DNA from: Haloarcula amylovorans
GTDB lineage: Archaea; Halobacteriota; Halobacteria; Halobacteriales; Haloarculaceae
Direction: 5' to 3'
Assembly: GCF_004681185.1 (NCBI RefSeq)
Contig: NZ_SRIF01000008.1
Location: forward strand, 103,600 to 167,599
Length of the DNA: 64,000 nt
A program made the translations under genes and the position numbers. Below the pieces are notes generated by a model, which saw only the letters and a list, made by a program, of their open reading frames with translations, was not told the DNA's origin and did no database searches. Positions 16,606 to 25,131 of the stretch are shown here, piece by piece. Numbering within the stretch: the stretch's first letter is position 1; each line of letters opens with the position of its first letter.

Positions 16606-16721
16606 TGGCGTCTCTGTGTCCCCGCGCGGAAAAAGCGTATCGCCCGCAGCGTGCGCGTCCTCGTCTCACACGCCGCTGTCGTGGGGGTGGATTTTTGAGC
16701 GACGCCGCCGAGTGGCCGCGT

Positions 16722-17093
16722 ATGAACGTCCTGCTCGGGGTCGGAGGGAGCGAACTCTCCTACCACGCACTCGACGAGACGATCGAACGCGCAAAGGAGA
16801 CGGGTGACGAGGTGACCGTCGCCATCTTCGACAACGAAGAGGCCGATACGAACGCCGACGAGATACAGGAACGGGTCGAGTCGACGCTGACCGAGGCCGA
16901 CTTCGCGGCGTCGATACGCCAAATCGAGGGCGACTCGCCGGGGAGCCAACTCATCGATATCGCCGAGAGGGAGGAGTTCGACCGCATCGTGTTGGGCGGC
17001 GGCGAGCGCTCGACCCTGGGGAAGATTCAGCTCGGCTCTATCGTCGAGTTCGTCCTGTTGAACGCACAGACGCCCGTCACGCTCATCCGATGA
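16722..17093 (+). CDS. universal stress protein (UspA-type)
   Basis: A 123-aa single UspA domain beginning MNVLLGVGGSELSYHALDE. The family's ATP-binding signature G-x2-G-x9-G-[ST] appears as LGGGERSTLGKIQLGSIVEF near the C-terminus, somewhat altered, so ATP binding is uncertain. Usp proteins are small cytoplasmic stress-response proteins. Its stop overlaps the start of the acetyltransferase gene (ATGA, 17090-17093), which implies translational coupling in a two-gene operon. Confidence 0.9.
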   Translation: MNVLLGVGGSELSYHALDETIERAKETGDEVTVAIFDNEEADTNADEIQERVESTLTEADFAASIRQIEGDSPGSQLIDIAEREEFDRIVLGGGERSTLGKIQLGSIVEFVLLNAQTPVTLIR

Positions 17094-17611
17094 CCAGAGA
17101 GTACCCCGACGACCCCGCCGGCGAGTTCCCCGCACCGCCGCGGACCGTCACCGACGGCGAGGACCGCGAAATCGAACTCGTTCCCGCCGACGAAGCCGAA
17201 CGCGAGCGCCTCGTCGAGATGTACCTCGACTTCGACCCGGCCGACCGCGCGCAGGGGATCCCGCCGGTCAAGGAGGAGGCAATCGAGAACTGGCTCGATA
17301 CGATTCTCGAAGACGACTGCGTCAACGTCGTCGCTCGCCACGACGGCGTGGCCGTCGGGCACGCGACGCTCGTCCCGGATCGCCACGACGAACACGAACT
17401 CGCCATCTTCGTCCTACAGGCGTTTCAGGGGGCTGGCATCGGGACCATGTTGTTAGAGACGCTCCTGGGACAGGGACAGGTCGAGGGCATCGAGCGAGTC
17501 TGGCTCACAGTCGAGCGGTGGAACGACCCCGCCATCGCGCTCTACCGGAAGATGGGCTTCGAGACGAGCAACGCCGAGAGCTTCGAGATCGAGATGGCGA
17601 TCGAGCTTTAG
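17090..17611 (+). CDS. GNAT family N-acetyltransferase
   Basis: A 173-aa acetyltransferase of the GNAT fold. The acetyl-CoA-binding motif A is visible as ELAIFVLQAFQGAGIGTMLLE (Q/R-x2-G-x-G/A pattern), followed by the motif B region IERVWLTVERWNDPAIALYRKMGFE. The substrate is not predictable. It starts in a 4-bp overlap with the upstream Usp gene, so the two are translationally coupled, and it ends in a 4-bp convergent overlap with the next Usp gene. The pairing with stress proteins suggests a regulatory acetylation role, but that is inference. Confidence 0.9.
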   Translation: MTREYPDDPAGEFPAPPRTVTDGEDREIELVPADEAERERLVEMYLDFDPADRAQGIPPVKEEAIENWLDTILEDDCVNVVARHDGVAVGHATLVPDRHDEHELAIFVLQAFQGAGIGTMLLETLLGQGQVEGIERVWLTVERWNDPAIALYRKMGFETSNAESFEIEMAIEL

Positions 17612-18048
17612 ACCGAGAGAACCGGCTGGCTCGCGTACTCCAGGACGTACAGCGCGGCGCGGCCGATAGCCTCCTCGCCGCCGCCCTCGCGCGGAACGAC
17701 GATGAACTCCGCGCCGACGTCTTCCGCCGCGTCCAGGATGACGCCCCCCGGCGTCTGCATCAGCCGCTGTTCTGAGAACGCCGTCGCGGTCGAAGTCTCG
17801 AGGCCGCCGTCGTAACCGGCCGCTCGGAACTGCTCGCGTACCTCCCCGGTGAACGCGCGGTGTTCTTCGGCGACCGACTCGGCGTCGACGAGGCCGTCGT
17901 CGATATCCCGCCTGAGTCGCTCGTCGACGACGAACAGCAGGTGGAGGTCGGCGTTGTATCGCTCGGCGATGGCGATAGCGTACTCGGCCGCTCGCTCGGC
18001 CCGGTCGCTTCCGTCGACCGGCACGAGCACGAGGTCGATGTCCATCAT
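17608..18048 (-). CDS. universal stress protein (UspA-type)
   Basis: A 146-aa UspA domain protein starting MMDIDLVLVPVDGSDRAE, with the adenine-nucleotide-associated Asp in VPVDGS. The C-terminal glycine signature is degenerate (VPREGGGEEAIGRAALYVLEYA), so it may not bind ATP. It is convergent with the GNAT gene with overlapping stop codons (17608-17611) and divergent from another Usp gene at 18161. The 112-bp divergent spacer presumably carries both promoters. Confidence 0.9.
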   Translation of the reverse strand: MMDIDLVLVPVDGSDRAERAAEYAIAIAERYNADLHLLFVVDERLRRDIDDGLVDAESVAEEHRAFTGEVREQFRAAGYDGGLETSTATAFSEQRLMQTPGGVILDAAEDVGAEFIVVPREGGGEEAIGRAALYVLEYASQPVLSV

Positions 18049-18160
18049 CCGTCACTGTGACCGGCCCGGGCAAAAAGCCATCCCATCAGCGCGCCGCTTT
18101 CCGCGCTCACCCGGCGACCGAGGGAGCGGCTTTTTGGTCGTGCCCGCGGTAGCCCGGAGT

Positions 18161-18625
18161 ATGTTCGAAACGGTGGTCATCGCGACCGACGGTTCGGGGA
18201 GCGCCCAGCGAGCCGTCGAGGCCGCACTCGACCTGGCCGCACACTTCGATGCGACCGTCCACGCGCTGTACGTCGTCGACTCCGGCGAAGTCGAATCCAC
18301 GCCCGAACAGGTCCGCGAGGAACTGGAACGAGCCCTCGCGACCACCGGCGGCCGCGCGCTCTCGTTCGTCCGGGAAGCCGCTGCCGCCGAGGCCGACGAC
18401 GATGTCGTCACGGCCGTTCGAGAGGGCGACCCCGCCGACGAGATCTGCCGGTACGCCGACGAACACGACGCCGACGTGGTCGCGACGGGGACGCGGGGTC
18501 GGCACGGCGACCACGGCTTCTTGCTCGGTAGCGTCGCCGAGGAGATCGTCCGACACGCGGAGATGCCCGTCCTGACGGTTCGCCAGCTAGAGGGTGAGGC
18601 GAACCCGGAGCGCAAACAGGTATAG
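18161..18625 (+). CDS. universal stress protein (UspA-type)
   Basis: A 154-aa UspA domain starting MFETVVIATDGSGSAQRAVE. The ATP-binding loop is well formed here: ATGTRGRHGDHGFLLGSVAE fits G-x2-G-x9-G-S, so this member probably binds ATP, unlike its two neighbours. It is the third Usp gene within 2 kb and is transcribed away from the second. The long open frame upstream of 18161 is the antisense of that neighbour and is not part of the gene. Confidence 0.92.
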   Translation: MFETVVIATDGSGSAQRAVEAALDLAAHFDATVHALYVVDSGEVESTPEQVREELERALATTGGRALSFVREAAAAEADDDVVTAVREGDPADEICRYADEHDADVVATGTRGRHGDHGFLLGSVAEEIVRHAEMPVLTVRQLEGEANPERKQV

Positions 18626-18684
18626 CTCTAACCGGATTTTCAGCCATCGAAACGAACAGGGGTGGTGCTGTCGAACCCCGAGAT

Positions 18685-19713
18685 ATGCCCTCTCGCTCCC
18701 GCCGCGCCTTCCTCACAGCCACCGGGGTCGGCCTCGGATCGCTCGCCGGGTGTACCGCCCTCTCGACCGAGCCGCCGACGGCTCCGCCGCCGACCGCCGA
18801 CGGCCTCACCGGCCGGACCGTCTTCGTCGACTCGCAGGTATCCGTCCCCGACCGCGTCGAGTTCGACCGGACTAACGACACCACGGCGGCTGACATTGCG
18901 GTCTTCGCTCCGTCCGAGGCTAGCGTCGAGCAAGCCGCAGTGACGCTGGCCGACGGCACGCCCGTCGCCGTCGCCGGGACCGACGCGCAGTGGACGCTCA
19001 TGCAGGCCTGTCGCGAACTCGATGCGAGCTATGGACTCGCCAGCAGTGGCTGGGGAGCCCAGACGAGATTCGTCGCGGCGGTGCCGCGAGGCGGCCGACT
19101 GGACACCCACATCGTCGTCGGCGCGGAGCTCCCGCGGGACCTACCGTGGGCGCTGAGCGAGACGCTATCGCCGCCGGCCCAGTCCTGTACGGCCCCGTTC
19201 GAACACGTCGAGTTGCCCGAGGACGTGACCCGCCTCGGGACTGCGCGTATTCGGGGGCGCAACGATGTTGCCGGATTCGACCGGCGTGACAGCGTCCTCG
19301 TGGCGGCCGACGACGACGTGACACCGGTGTACGTCGATACGTCGGCGACTATCTGGAGTGGCGATGCGGCCGACGGCGACGACCGCTATCGAGCGGACAG
19401 CGTCGTTCTCGCGTCCGAGTTCGACAGCCGACTGGACCGTATCGGGCCAGGAAGCAAAACAACGGAGTCGCTGACGGTGGCTGATAAGAGCGATACGACG
19501 GAAGACGAGGCCCGGCAGGTGTTCACCCCCACGACCGACGCCGCGCGAGACGGATTCACCGCTTGCTCGCGGTGTCGCGTGGTCCCCGACGAACTCGGGG
19601 GCCGCTTTTCGTACCTCGCTAACGCTCGCTTTCGCTGGCGGGACCCACGATTGCTGCGCTCGGACGACACCTGGGGTCACCACACGCCCGGCGAAGCGGT
19701 CTGGTACCCCTGA
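18685..19713 (+). CDS. Tat-exported lipoprotein of unknown function
   Basis: A 342-aa protein with a twin-arginine-type signal (SRSRRAFLTATGVGLGSLAGC) ending in a lipobox Cys at about 22, so it should be exported folded and lipid-anchored outside. A short Pro/Thr linker follows. The mature part, about 300 residues, has a ferredoxin-like alternation of strands and helices, and one CSRC pair (Cys-x2-Cys) near residue 293. The C-terminal motif WGHHTPGEAVW is conspicuous, but I do not recognise the family. It follows the Usp gene by 59 bp on the same strand. Confidence 0.8.
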   Translation: MPSRSRRAFLTATGVGLGSLAGCTALSTEPPTAPPPTADGLTGRTVFVDSQVSVPDRVEFDRTNDTTAADIAVFAPSEASVEQAAVTLADGTPVAVAGTDAQWTLMQACRELDASYGLASSGWGAQTRFVAAVPRGGRLDTHIVVGAELPRDLPWALSETLSPPAQSCTAPFEHVELPEDVTRLGTARIRGRNDVAGFDRRDSVLVAADDDVTPVYVDTSATIWSGDAADGDDRYRADSVVLASEFDSRLDRIGPGSKTTESLTVADKSDTTEDEARQVFTPTTDAARDGFTACSRCRVVPDELGGRFSYLANARFRWRDPRLLRSDDTWGHHTPGEAVWYP

Positions 19714-19752
19714 GACCGCGGGGTTCATTGCCGGCGACTGGCATGAACGGGC

Positions 19753-20844
19753 ATGGACGACTGGCTCATCGACGACGACCGTCTCTCTATCGGCCGCAAA
19801 TCCCTACTCCCCGGGGAGGGGTTTTTCTTCCCCGACACCTTCGAGGAGGAGCAGGCCGAGGCCGAGGCCGCCGAGACGCTCGCCGACGCGGGTGTCGTGG
19901 TCATCGCGGATCCGGACGCCGACGGACTGGCCTGTACGGCCCTGATTCGTGAGGCCCACGGCGAGGGAGCCCTGCTGCCTGCCGGCCCGCACGAACTGCA
20001 GGAAGCGCTCGCGTGGACCGCCGAGTACGCCGAATCCGACGCGACCGTCTTCGTCTGTGATCTCTGTCCCGACAGCGAGTCCGATATCGACGCGCTCCCG
20101 GACCTCACCGCTCGCGTCGAGCGCGTGGTCTGGTTCGACCACCATCAGTGGGACGACGAGTTGGGTGCGATGGTCGACGAGACCGGCGTCGAGCGAACCG
20201 TCGGCGACAGCGACGAGGTCTGTACCGCCGACGTGGCGCTCGTGGAACTGGACCACGAGTTCGAGGAGCGCTGGGCGGATCTCGCCGCCGTCACCCGCGA
20301 CCACGACCTCTGGATACGCGACGACGAGCGCAGCGACGACCTCGCGGACTTCTCGTACTGGTCCGAGCCGGAGGAGTACATCGACGCCGTCGCCGAACAC
20401 GGCGCGGACCTCTCGCCGGAGGTACGGGAGTTCCTCGCCGAGCAGCGTATCGAGAAGGAGGCGCTCATCGAGAAGGCCGTCGAACGCGCCGAGATGCGGG
20501 AGGTCGGCGAGTGGACGGTCGGTGTCACTTACGGCCGCTGTTCGCAGAACGAGGTCGCCGAGGCGCTCCGAGAGCGTGGTTCCGACGCTGCCGTCATCGT
20601 CAAACCCGCCGGCTCCGCGTCGATTCGGGGCACCGAGAACTTCGAGCGCGCCCACGAGGTCGCCCAGCAGGTCAACGGCGGCGGGCACCCGAAAGCCGCC
20701 GGCTGTAAGCCCGACATCTACGACGACATGATGGACTACGCCCACCATTGGACGACGCGGGGCGCGGTGGCGAAGCAGGCGATACTCGACGCGTTTCGAC
20801 GGCTACCCAAGGACGACGACGAGGGCGTCGAGACAGAACGGTAG
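19753..20844 (+). CDS. DHH family phosphoesterase
   Basis: A 363-aa protein with the DHH and DHHA1 domains. The N-terminal domain shows the metal motif IADPDADGLA (residues 51-60), CDLCPD near 102-107 and DHH itself at 129-131 (WFDHHQW). The DHHA1 nucleic-acid or substrate domain ends with GGGHPKAAGC near 309-318. The family includes RecJ-type nucleases, nanoRNases and cyclic-dinucleotide phosphodiesterases; the single-polypeptide soluble form here resembles archaeal RecJ-like or nanoRNase proteins, and the activity cannot be settled from sequence. Confidence 0.92.
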   Translation: MDDWLIDDDRLSIGRKSLLPGEGFFFPDTFEEEQAEAEAAETLADAGVVVIADPDADGLACTALIREAHGEGALLPAGPHELQEALAWTAEYAESDATVFVCDLCPDSESDIDALPDLTARVERVVWFDHHQWDDELGAMVDETGVERTVGDSDEVCTADVALVELDHEFEERWADLAAVTRDHDLWIRDDERSDDLADFSYWSEPEEYIDAVAEHGADLSPEVREFLAEQRIEKEALIEKAVERAEMREVGEWTVGVTYGRCSQNEVAEALRERGSDAAVIVKPAGSASIRGTENFERAHEVAQQVNGGGHPKAAGCKPDIYDDMMDYAHHWTTRGAVAKQAILDAFRRLPKDDDEGVETER

Positions 20845-20913
20845 CTAACTCGGAACGCCTCTTTCTCGTCCGCGTAACGCTGATACGCCCGCCGACCGAA
20901 CCTCGACTGTCGA

Positions 20914-21351
20914 ATGTCCACCGCCCTCCCCGCGTGGCTTCCCGACCGAGCGGCGTTGCTCGGCGAACTCTCCACCGCCGCCGTCGTCGGTGCCACCCTG
21001 TACGTCCTCGACGGGTCGCTCTCCTCTGCCGCTGGCGCGGCCGTTGCGTTCTTCGTGTTGCGATTGCTCACCGATCTCGCCGAGGCCGCAATCGGCGACT
21101 ACGCGGACAACGCCCTGTTCGGCGTCCTCGTCCTCGTGGCGACGGGCTATGCCGCGGTTCTGACGCCGCCGTCGTGGCTACTCGCCGTCGGCGTCGCTGT
21201 CGGTGGTTGGTTCCTCCTCGACGGTGTCCAGCATCTCCGCCACGGCGTCACCCGCGACGAAGTCGGGATACAATATTCCCACGACGGCAGTATCGTTACT
21301 GGGCTCCCGAAGGCGCTGCTCGTTCGATTCGCCGAGCCGTTCTTGTTGTAG
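20914..21351 (+). CDS. hypothetical membrane protein
   Basis: A 145-aa protein with three or four hydrophobic helices (about residues 20-35, 38-56, 67-86 and 88-105), then a soluble tail with GVTRDEVGIQYSHDG and a final amphipathic segment. I do not recognise it. It follows the DHH gene by 69 bp on the same strand and is convergent with the 143-aa haloarchaeal protein gene. Confidence 0.72.
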   Translation: MSTALPAWLPDRAALLGELSTAAVVGATLYVLDGSLSSAAGAAVAFFVLRLLTDLAEAAIGDYADNALFGVLVLVATGYAAVLTPPSWLLAVGVAVGGWFLLDGVQHLRHGVTRDEVGIQYSHDGSIVTGLPKALLVRFAEPFLL

Positions 21352-21360
21352 AGCCGTCGG

Positions 21361-21792
21361 CTACTGCCCTGCGACCCACTTGTCGCTGTACCGTTCGCCG
21401 CAGGCACAGACCGCATAGGCGTGAATCACGTCGCCTTCGGCGTAGAGACCGCCCACGTCCTCGTTCTGTTCTTCGGCGAACGCGAAGACGAAGCGCGTCG
21501 TGTGGTCCTCCTCGGGTTCTTCCTCGGCGACGGGGCAGTCCGCGCCGGTCAGGTCGTCGTGGACCGTCCCGTCGGTATCCATCGCCTCGCGGGCCAGCGC
21601 CATCGGGTCGATGCCGGTGGCGGACTGGAACGCGCTCCGGCCGTCGTCGCCGGGTAGCACGAGAACGTGCCCGTCCTCGACGGCGTCAGCGTAGTCGGCC
21701 AGCGCGCCGGGGTTCGAGACGGCGTCCTCGTGGAGGAAAAAAAGGACGTCGTCGGGCCGCTCACCCGCCAGAAACTCCGTGTGCTTGCTCAT
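21361..21792 (-). CDS. conserved haloarchaeal protein (probable DUF5807)
   Basis: A 143-aa acidic soluble protein beginning MSKHTEFLAGERPDDVLFFLHED. It matches my recollection of haloarchaeal family DUF5807. Three cysteines occur, one in GADCPVAEEE and two in the C-terminal VCACGERYSDKW, which could form a metal site. No function is known. It is the convergent partner of the 145-aa membrane protein gene. Confidence 0.8.
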   Translation of the reverse strand: MSKHTEFLAGERPDDVLFFLHEDAVSNPGALADYADAVEDGHVLVLPGDDGRSAFQSATGIDPMALAREAMDTDGTVHDDLTGADCPVAEEEPEEDHTTRFVFAFAEEQNEDVGGLYAEGDVIHAYAVCACGERYSDKWVAGQ

Positions 21793-21880
21793 GCTCGCTC
21801 AGAGTCGCCCGCGAGGCAAAAGTGACGCGCTCTCGGGCGGCCGAGAGCCCGCGCGGACGCGAACGCGACTGTCGCCGTCG

Positions 21881-22186
21881 TCAGTCGTCGGCGACCGAGT
21901 AGTCGGCGACGGCCGATTCGGTCGTGACCGTTTTCGTCCCGGACAACCGCTCACGGACGCCCGAGCGGAGGTACGCGAGCAGCCCCCACATGAGACAGCC
22001 GAATCCGGCACCGATTGCCGGAGAGAGCATCCCGATCGAGCTGAACATGACGGCCTTCACCAAGAGACCGAGCGTCGTGAGTCCGGACGTCTGTAACGGA
22101 ACCCGCGCGTGGGGATCACGCAGAGTCGGAATGATAGAGAGCGTCAGGACGAGCGTTACTGCCGTAATGAGATATTCTTGCCACAT
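21881..22186 (-). CDS. small hypothetical membrane protein
   Basis: A 101-aa protein with an N-terminal TM helix (about residues 5-22) and a further hydrophobic pair at about 40-73 (TTLGLLVKAVMFSSIGML, AIGAGFGCLMWGLLAYL), ending in an acidic tail. The family is not recognised. The upstream 220 bp (22187-22406) is relatively AT-rich and shows no convincing second gene. Confidence 0.6.
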   Translation of the reverse strand: MWQEYLITAVTLVLTLSIIPTLRDPHARVPLQTSGLTTLGLLVKAVMFSSIGMLSPAIGAGFGCLMWGLLAYLRSGVRERLSGTKTVTTESAVADYSVADD

Positions 22187-22406
22187 TTGCTATCGAACTT
22201 CCCCGCAACCGAGAGAGAATACAGACCCACACCGGTCGCAGTACTATTGCTACTCCGTTTGCCGACTTATACTTTTATGTAGGGAATCAATCCTGATATT
22301 TTATGCATGAGGGTGTCTTCCAAGTGGCGAGTGAACAGTTCTCAGTCTCCCGAGAGAGGTACTCACTGGGAAGAGAGTCCGAATGCTCGAACGCGAGTCA
22401 GCGGAC

Positions 22407-22952
22407 TCATTCGAGACGGAGCAGCGCCAGACACCGTTTCCACTCCGCACCTCCGGGGCCAGGAATGTCGATTGCAGCGGTGTACGTCCCCGTTTCGAGC
22501 GTTGCCTCGCGGTTGACAAAGTTCACGACCCCACTGAGTGTCCAACTGTGCGTCTCGCCGGGTGAGAGGGCGAGTCGTCCGTTCCCGGAAGACTGCTGCT
22601 CGACTGCTTCCCACTCGGACGTCGTCTGCCGCCGGATCGTCCACTGGAACGGATTGAGCGTCAGTTCGGTCGAAGAGTCGTTGTGTAGCGTCAACAGGAC
22701 GTCCGATGGCGGTGCAGTCGTTACTGGTTCCGACGGGAGCAAGTAGACGCTCGCAGCGTCCGTGTCCACGGTATGTGAGCAGACGTACCCGTCTCGGCCC
22801 GACCCGTCCGGCGGGCACGGATACGCGGAGACGGATTTCGACGCAGGCGATGCGGTGCTGTCCCGCGATTCACTGTCCGCGACGAGACCCCCACAGCCAC
22901 TGATACTAGAAACGGCCGCACACGCAGTCTGTAACACTCGCCGCCGTCGCAT
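22407..22952 (-). CDS. exported lipoprotein with an Ig-like domain, unknown function
   Basis: A 181-aa protein with an N-terminal MRRRRVLQTACAAVSSISGC signal ending in a lipobox-like Cys, so it is probably lipid-anchored outside. After a Ser-rich linker, residues about 45-180 form a beta-rich domain with LLTLHNDSSTELTLNPFQW and LSPGETHSWTL, the sort of Ig-like sandwich seen in BsuPI-like and other cell-surface domains. Its codon use is less GC-skewed than its neighbours, and it sits beside AT-richer spacers, so relatively recent acquisition is possible. Confidence 0.68.
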   Translation of the reverse strand: MRRRRVLQTACAAVSSISGCGGLVADSESRDSTASPASKSVSAYPCPPDGSGRDGYVCSHTVDTDAASVYLLPSEPVTTAPPSDVLLTLHNDSSTELTLNPFQWTIRRQTTSEWEAVEQQSSGNGRLALSPGETHSWTLSGVVNFVNREATLETGTYTAAIDIPGPGGAEWKRCLALLRLE

Positions 22953-23297
22953 ACGAGAGAGCGACTCCCGCCGCGAGCATAAACGCTCCCGAGGCGAAAA
23001 CCACGCTTTGAGCGATGGCCAGCGCTCGGGGTCGTTCGAACCGCAAAGAGAGAAAGTAGTTGGAGAACGATTCAGCGGAAGGCAGTCTGGGAAGTATCCG
23101 GCGCGCGGAGCGCGCCGGTTCTACCGCGACGAGCGGACTACCGCGCGCCTATGGCGCGCGACAGGAGGCCGCGAGGGACCTTTGGTCCCTCGGCCCGTGC
23201 GAGAGGGGATCGCCCGCTCGCAAAAGTCACGATTTTCCCCACGTTTTTGCACGACTGAGGGCGGCGAAGCCGCCCGAAGGAGTTGCAAAAAGTGGTT
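22953..23297. other. intergenic region with clustered three-base-loop palindromes
   Basis: This 345-bp gap lies between the lipoprotein start and the thermosome stop. I see no gene in it. It holds perfect palindromes with 3-base loops: CCGGCGCGC-GGA-GCGCGCCGG (23098-23118), CGCGCGCC-TAT-GGCGCGCG (23142-23160), CGAGGGACC-TTT-GGTCCCTCG (23172-23192) and GGGCGGC-GAA-GCCGCCC (23259-23275). The last could serve as a terminator for the thermosome gene. Confidence 0.65.
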
Positions 23298-24992
23298 TTA
23301 CATCATGCCGCCCATGCCGCCGCCCATGCCGCCCATGCCGCCGCCCATACCGCCGGGCGCGCCGCCGGGGCCGCCGGGTCCGCCTTCGTCCTCGTCGTCG
23401 TCGCCCTGGCCACCCTTCAGGTCGCCAGCGGCGATGACGTCGTCGATGCGGAGGATCATGACGGCTGCTTCGGTCGCAGACTCGATGGCCTGCGTTTTCA
23501 CGCGCAGCGGTTCGACGACACCGTCTTCCTCCATGTCGACGATTTCTCCGGAGTAGGCGTCGAGGCCGGAGGTGACGGCACCGCCGTCGTGCTGGCTGCG
23601 CAGGTCGACGAGCGAGTCGATGGGGTCGTGACCCGCGTTCTCCGCGAGGGTGCGCGGGATGACGTCGATGGCGTCGGCGAAGGCCTCAACGGCGAGCTGC
23701 TCGCGCCCACCGACGGAGTCGGCGTAGTCACGCAGGCCCAGCGCCAGCTGGGTCTCGGGGGCACCGCCGCCGGGGAGAACCTTGCCGTCCTCCAGCGTGG
23801 CGGCGACGACGCCGAGCGAGTCCTCGATGGCGCGCTCGACTTCGTCGACGACGTGTTCGGTGCCGCCGCGGAGGATCATCGTGACGGCCTTGGCGTCTTC
23901 GACGTCCTCGACGAAGATGCGCTCGTCGCCGGCGATGTCCTTCTGGGCGACGGAGCCGGCAAAGCCGAGGTCGTCGGACTCGATGTCGTCGATGTTGGAG
24001 ACGATGCGCGCACCGGTCGAGCGCGAGAGTGCCTCGATGTCGGACTTCTTCGCGCGGCGGACGGCGAGGATGCCCTCCTGTGCGAGGTAGTGCTGGGCCA
24101 TGTCGTCGATGCCCTTCTGGCAGAAGACGACGTCGGCACCGGCCTCTTTGAGTTTGTCGACCATCTCCTTGAGCTGTTTCTCTTCCTGGTCCAGGAACTG
24201 CTGGAGCTGGTCGGGATCAGTGACGTTGACCTCGGTGTCGAGTTCCGTCTCCGGGACCTCGATGGCCGTGTCCAGCAGGGCGACGTCGGCGTCCTCGACG
24301 GCGAAGGGCATGTTGTCGTGGACGCGCTCCTTGTCCACGATGACGCCCTCGACGAGTTCGGACTCGTCGGTGGAGCCACCGACGACCGTCTCGACTTGGA
24401 TGTTGTCGGTGTCCACGATGTCGTTCTCGGCGACGGACTGGGCCGCGCGGACAACGAGTTCGGCCAGCACGTCCTTCGAGGATTCGGCGCCTTTGCCGGT
24501 CATGGCGGTGCCGGCGACCTTCTCCAGCGTCTCGGTGTCGTCGGCGTCGACCTCGATGGCGTTCTCTTCGAGAATCTCCTTTGCCTTCTCTGCGGCCTGG
24601 CGGTACCCCTGTGCCAGGATGGTGGCGTGGATGTCCTGGTCGAGGAGTTCCTCGGCCTTCGAGAGAAGTTCGCCGGCGATGACGACGGCCGTCGTCGTGC
24701 CGTCGCCGACCTCGTCTTCCTGGGTCTGGGCGACTTCGACGATCATGTTGGCCGCCGGGTGCTCGATGTCCATCTCGTCTAAGATGGTGACGCCGTCGTT
24801 CGTGACGACGACGGACCCGGAGTTGTCGACGAGCATCTTGTCCATGCCCTTCGGGCCGAGTGTCGTCCGAACGGCCTCGGCCACGGCCGTCCCGGCCGTG
24901 ATGTTCATGGACTGTGCGTCCTTCCCAGAGGTGCGCTGGGACTCCTCGGAAAGTACGATCATGGGCTGGTTGCCCATCTGCTGTTGAGCCAT
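23298..24992 (-). CDS. ths: thermosome (group II chaperonin) subunit
   Basis: A 564-aa subunit of the archaeal thermosome, the ATP-driven double-ring chaperonin that folds proteins in the cytoplasm. Family motifs are intact: TTLGPKGMDKMLVD, VTNDGVTIL, EVGDGTTTAVV with the catalytic Asp, and GGGAPE in the equatorial domain. The tail is a run of GGM repeats (about 20 residues) typical of haloarchaeal CCT proteins. The ATG at 24992 is fixed by a TATA box 30 bp upstream. Haloarchaea usually have two or three paralogues that form mixed rings; only one is here. Heat-shock induction is expected from family knowledge. Confidence 0.96.
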   Translation of the reverse strand: MAQQQMGNQPMIVLSEESQRTSGKDAQSMNITAGTAVAEAVRTTLGPKGMDKMLVDNSGSVVVTNDGVTILDEMDIEHPAANMIVEVAQTQEDEVGDGTTTAVVIAGELLSKAEELLDQDIHATILAQGYRQAAEKAKEILEENAIEVDADDTETLEKVAGTAMTGKGAESSKDVLAELVVRAAQSVAENDIVDTDNIQVETVVGGSTDESELVEGVIVDKERVHDNMPFAVEDADVALLDTAIEVPETELDTEVNVTDPDQLQQFLDQEEKQLKEMVDKLKEAGADVVFCQKGIDDMAQHYLAQEGILAVRRAKKSDIEALSRSTGARIVSNIDDIESDDLGFAGSVAQKDIAGDERIFVEDVEDAKAVTMILRGGTEHVVDEVERAIEDSLGVVAATLEDGKVLPGGGAPETQLALGLRDYADSVGGREQLAVEAFADAIDVIPRTLAENAGHDPIDSLVDLRSQHDGGAVTSGLDAYSGEIVDMEEDGVVEPLRVKTQAIESATEAAVMILRIDDVIAAGDLKGGQGDDDEDEGGPGGPGGAPGGMGGGMGGMGGGMGGMM

Positions 24993-25018
24993 AGTCAGAC
25001 GATGATTGAATGTGATTC

Positions 25019-25026
25019 TATATAAA
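25019..25026 (-). promoter_or_regulatory. TATA box for the thermosome gene
   Basis: TTTATATA on the minus strand is centred 30 bp before the ATG at 24992, preceded by an A-rich BRE-like stretch (CCACCAAAAGC). It is one of the best TATA matches in the window, as expected for a strong, heat-inducible haloarchaeal promoter. Confidence 0.75.
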
Positions 25027-25131
25027 GCTTTTGGTGGCGGTGAGACCATCGCCACGCTGGAGGGCCGTCGGCCGGTGTGTGATGGTATAACGTGGGCGGT
25101 TTAAATACGGAGTTCGGTCGTCAGTCGCCTG

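Noticed and set aside
23298..23357. Tandem GGM-coding repeat that might be read as a DNA repeat or CRISPR-like array
   Set aside because: It encodes the normal Gly-Met tail of the haloarchaeal thermosome.
23283..24782. 499-aa open frame antisense to the thermosome gene
   Set aside because: It lies wholly opposite the thermosome coding region and its composition follows from the GC-rich codon bias of that gene; no family motif is seen.
25099..25107. TTTAAATAC as a second thermosome promoter
   Set aside because: It is about 110 bp from the start while a better-spaced TATA box exists at 25019; it could as well be chance AT-rich sequence.
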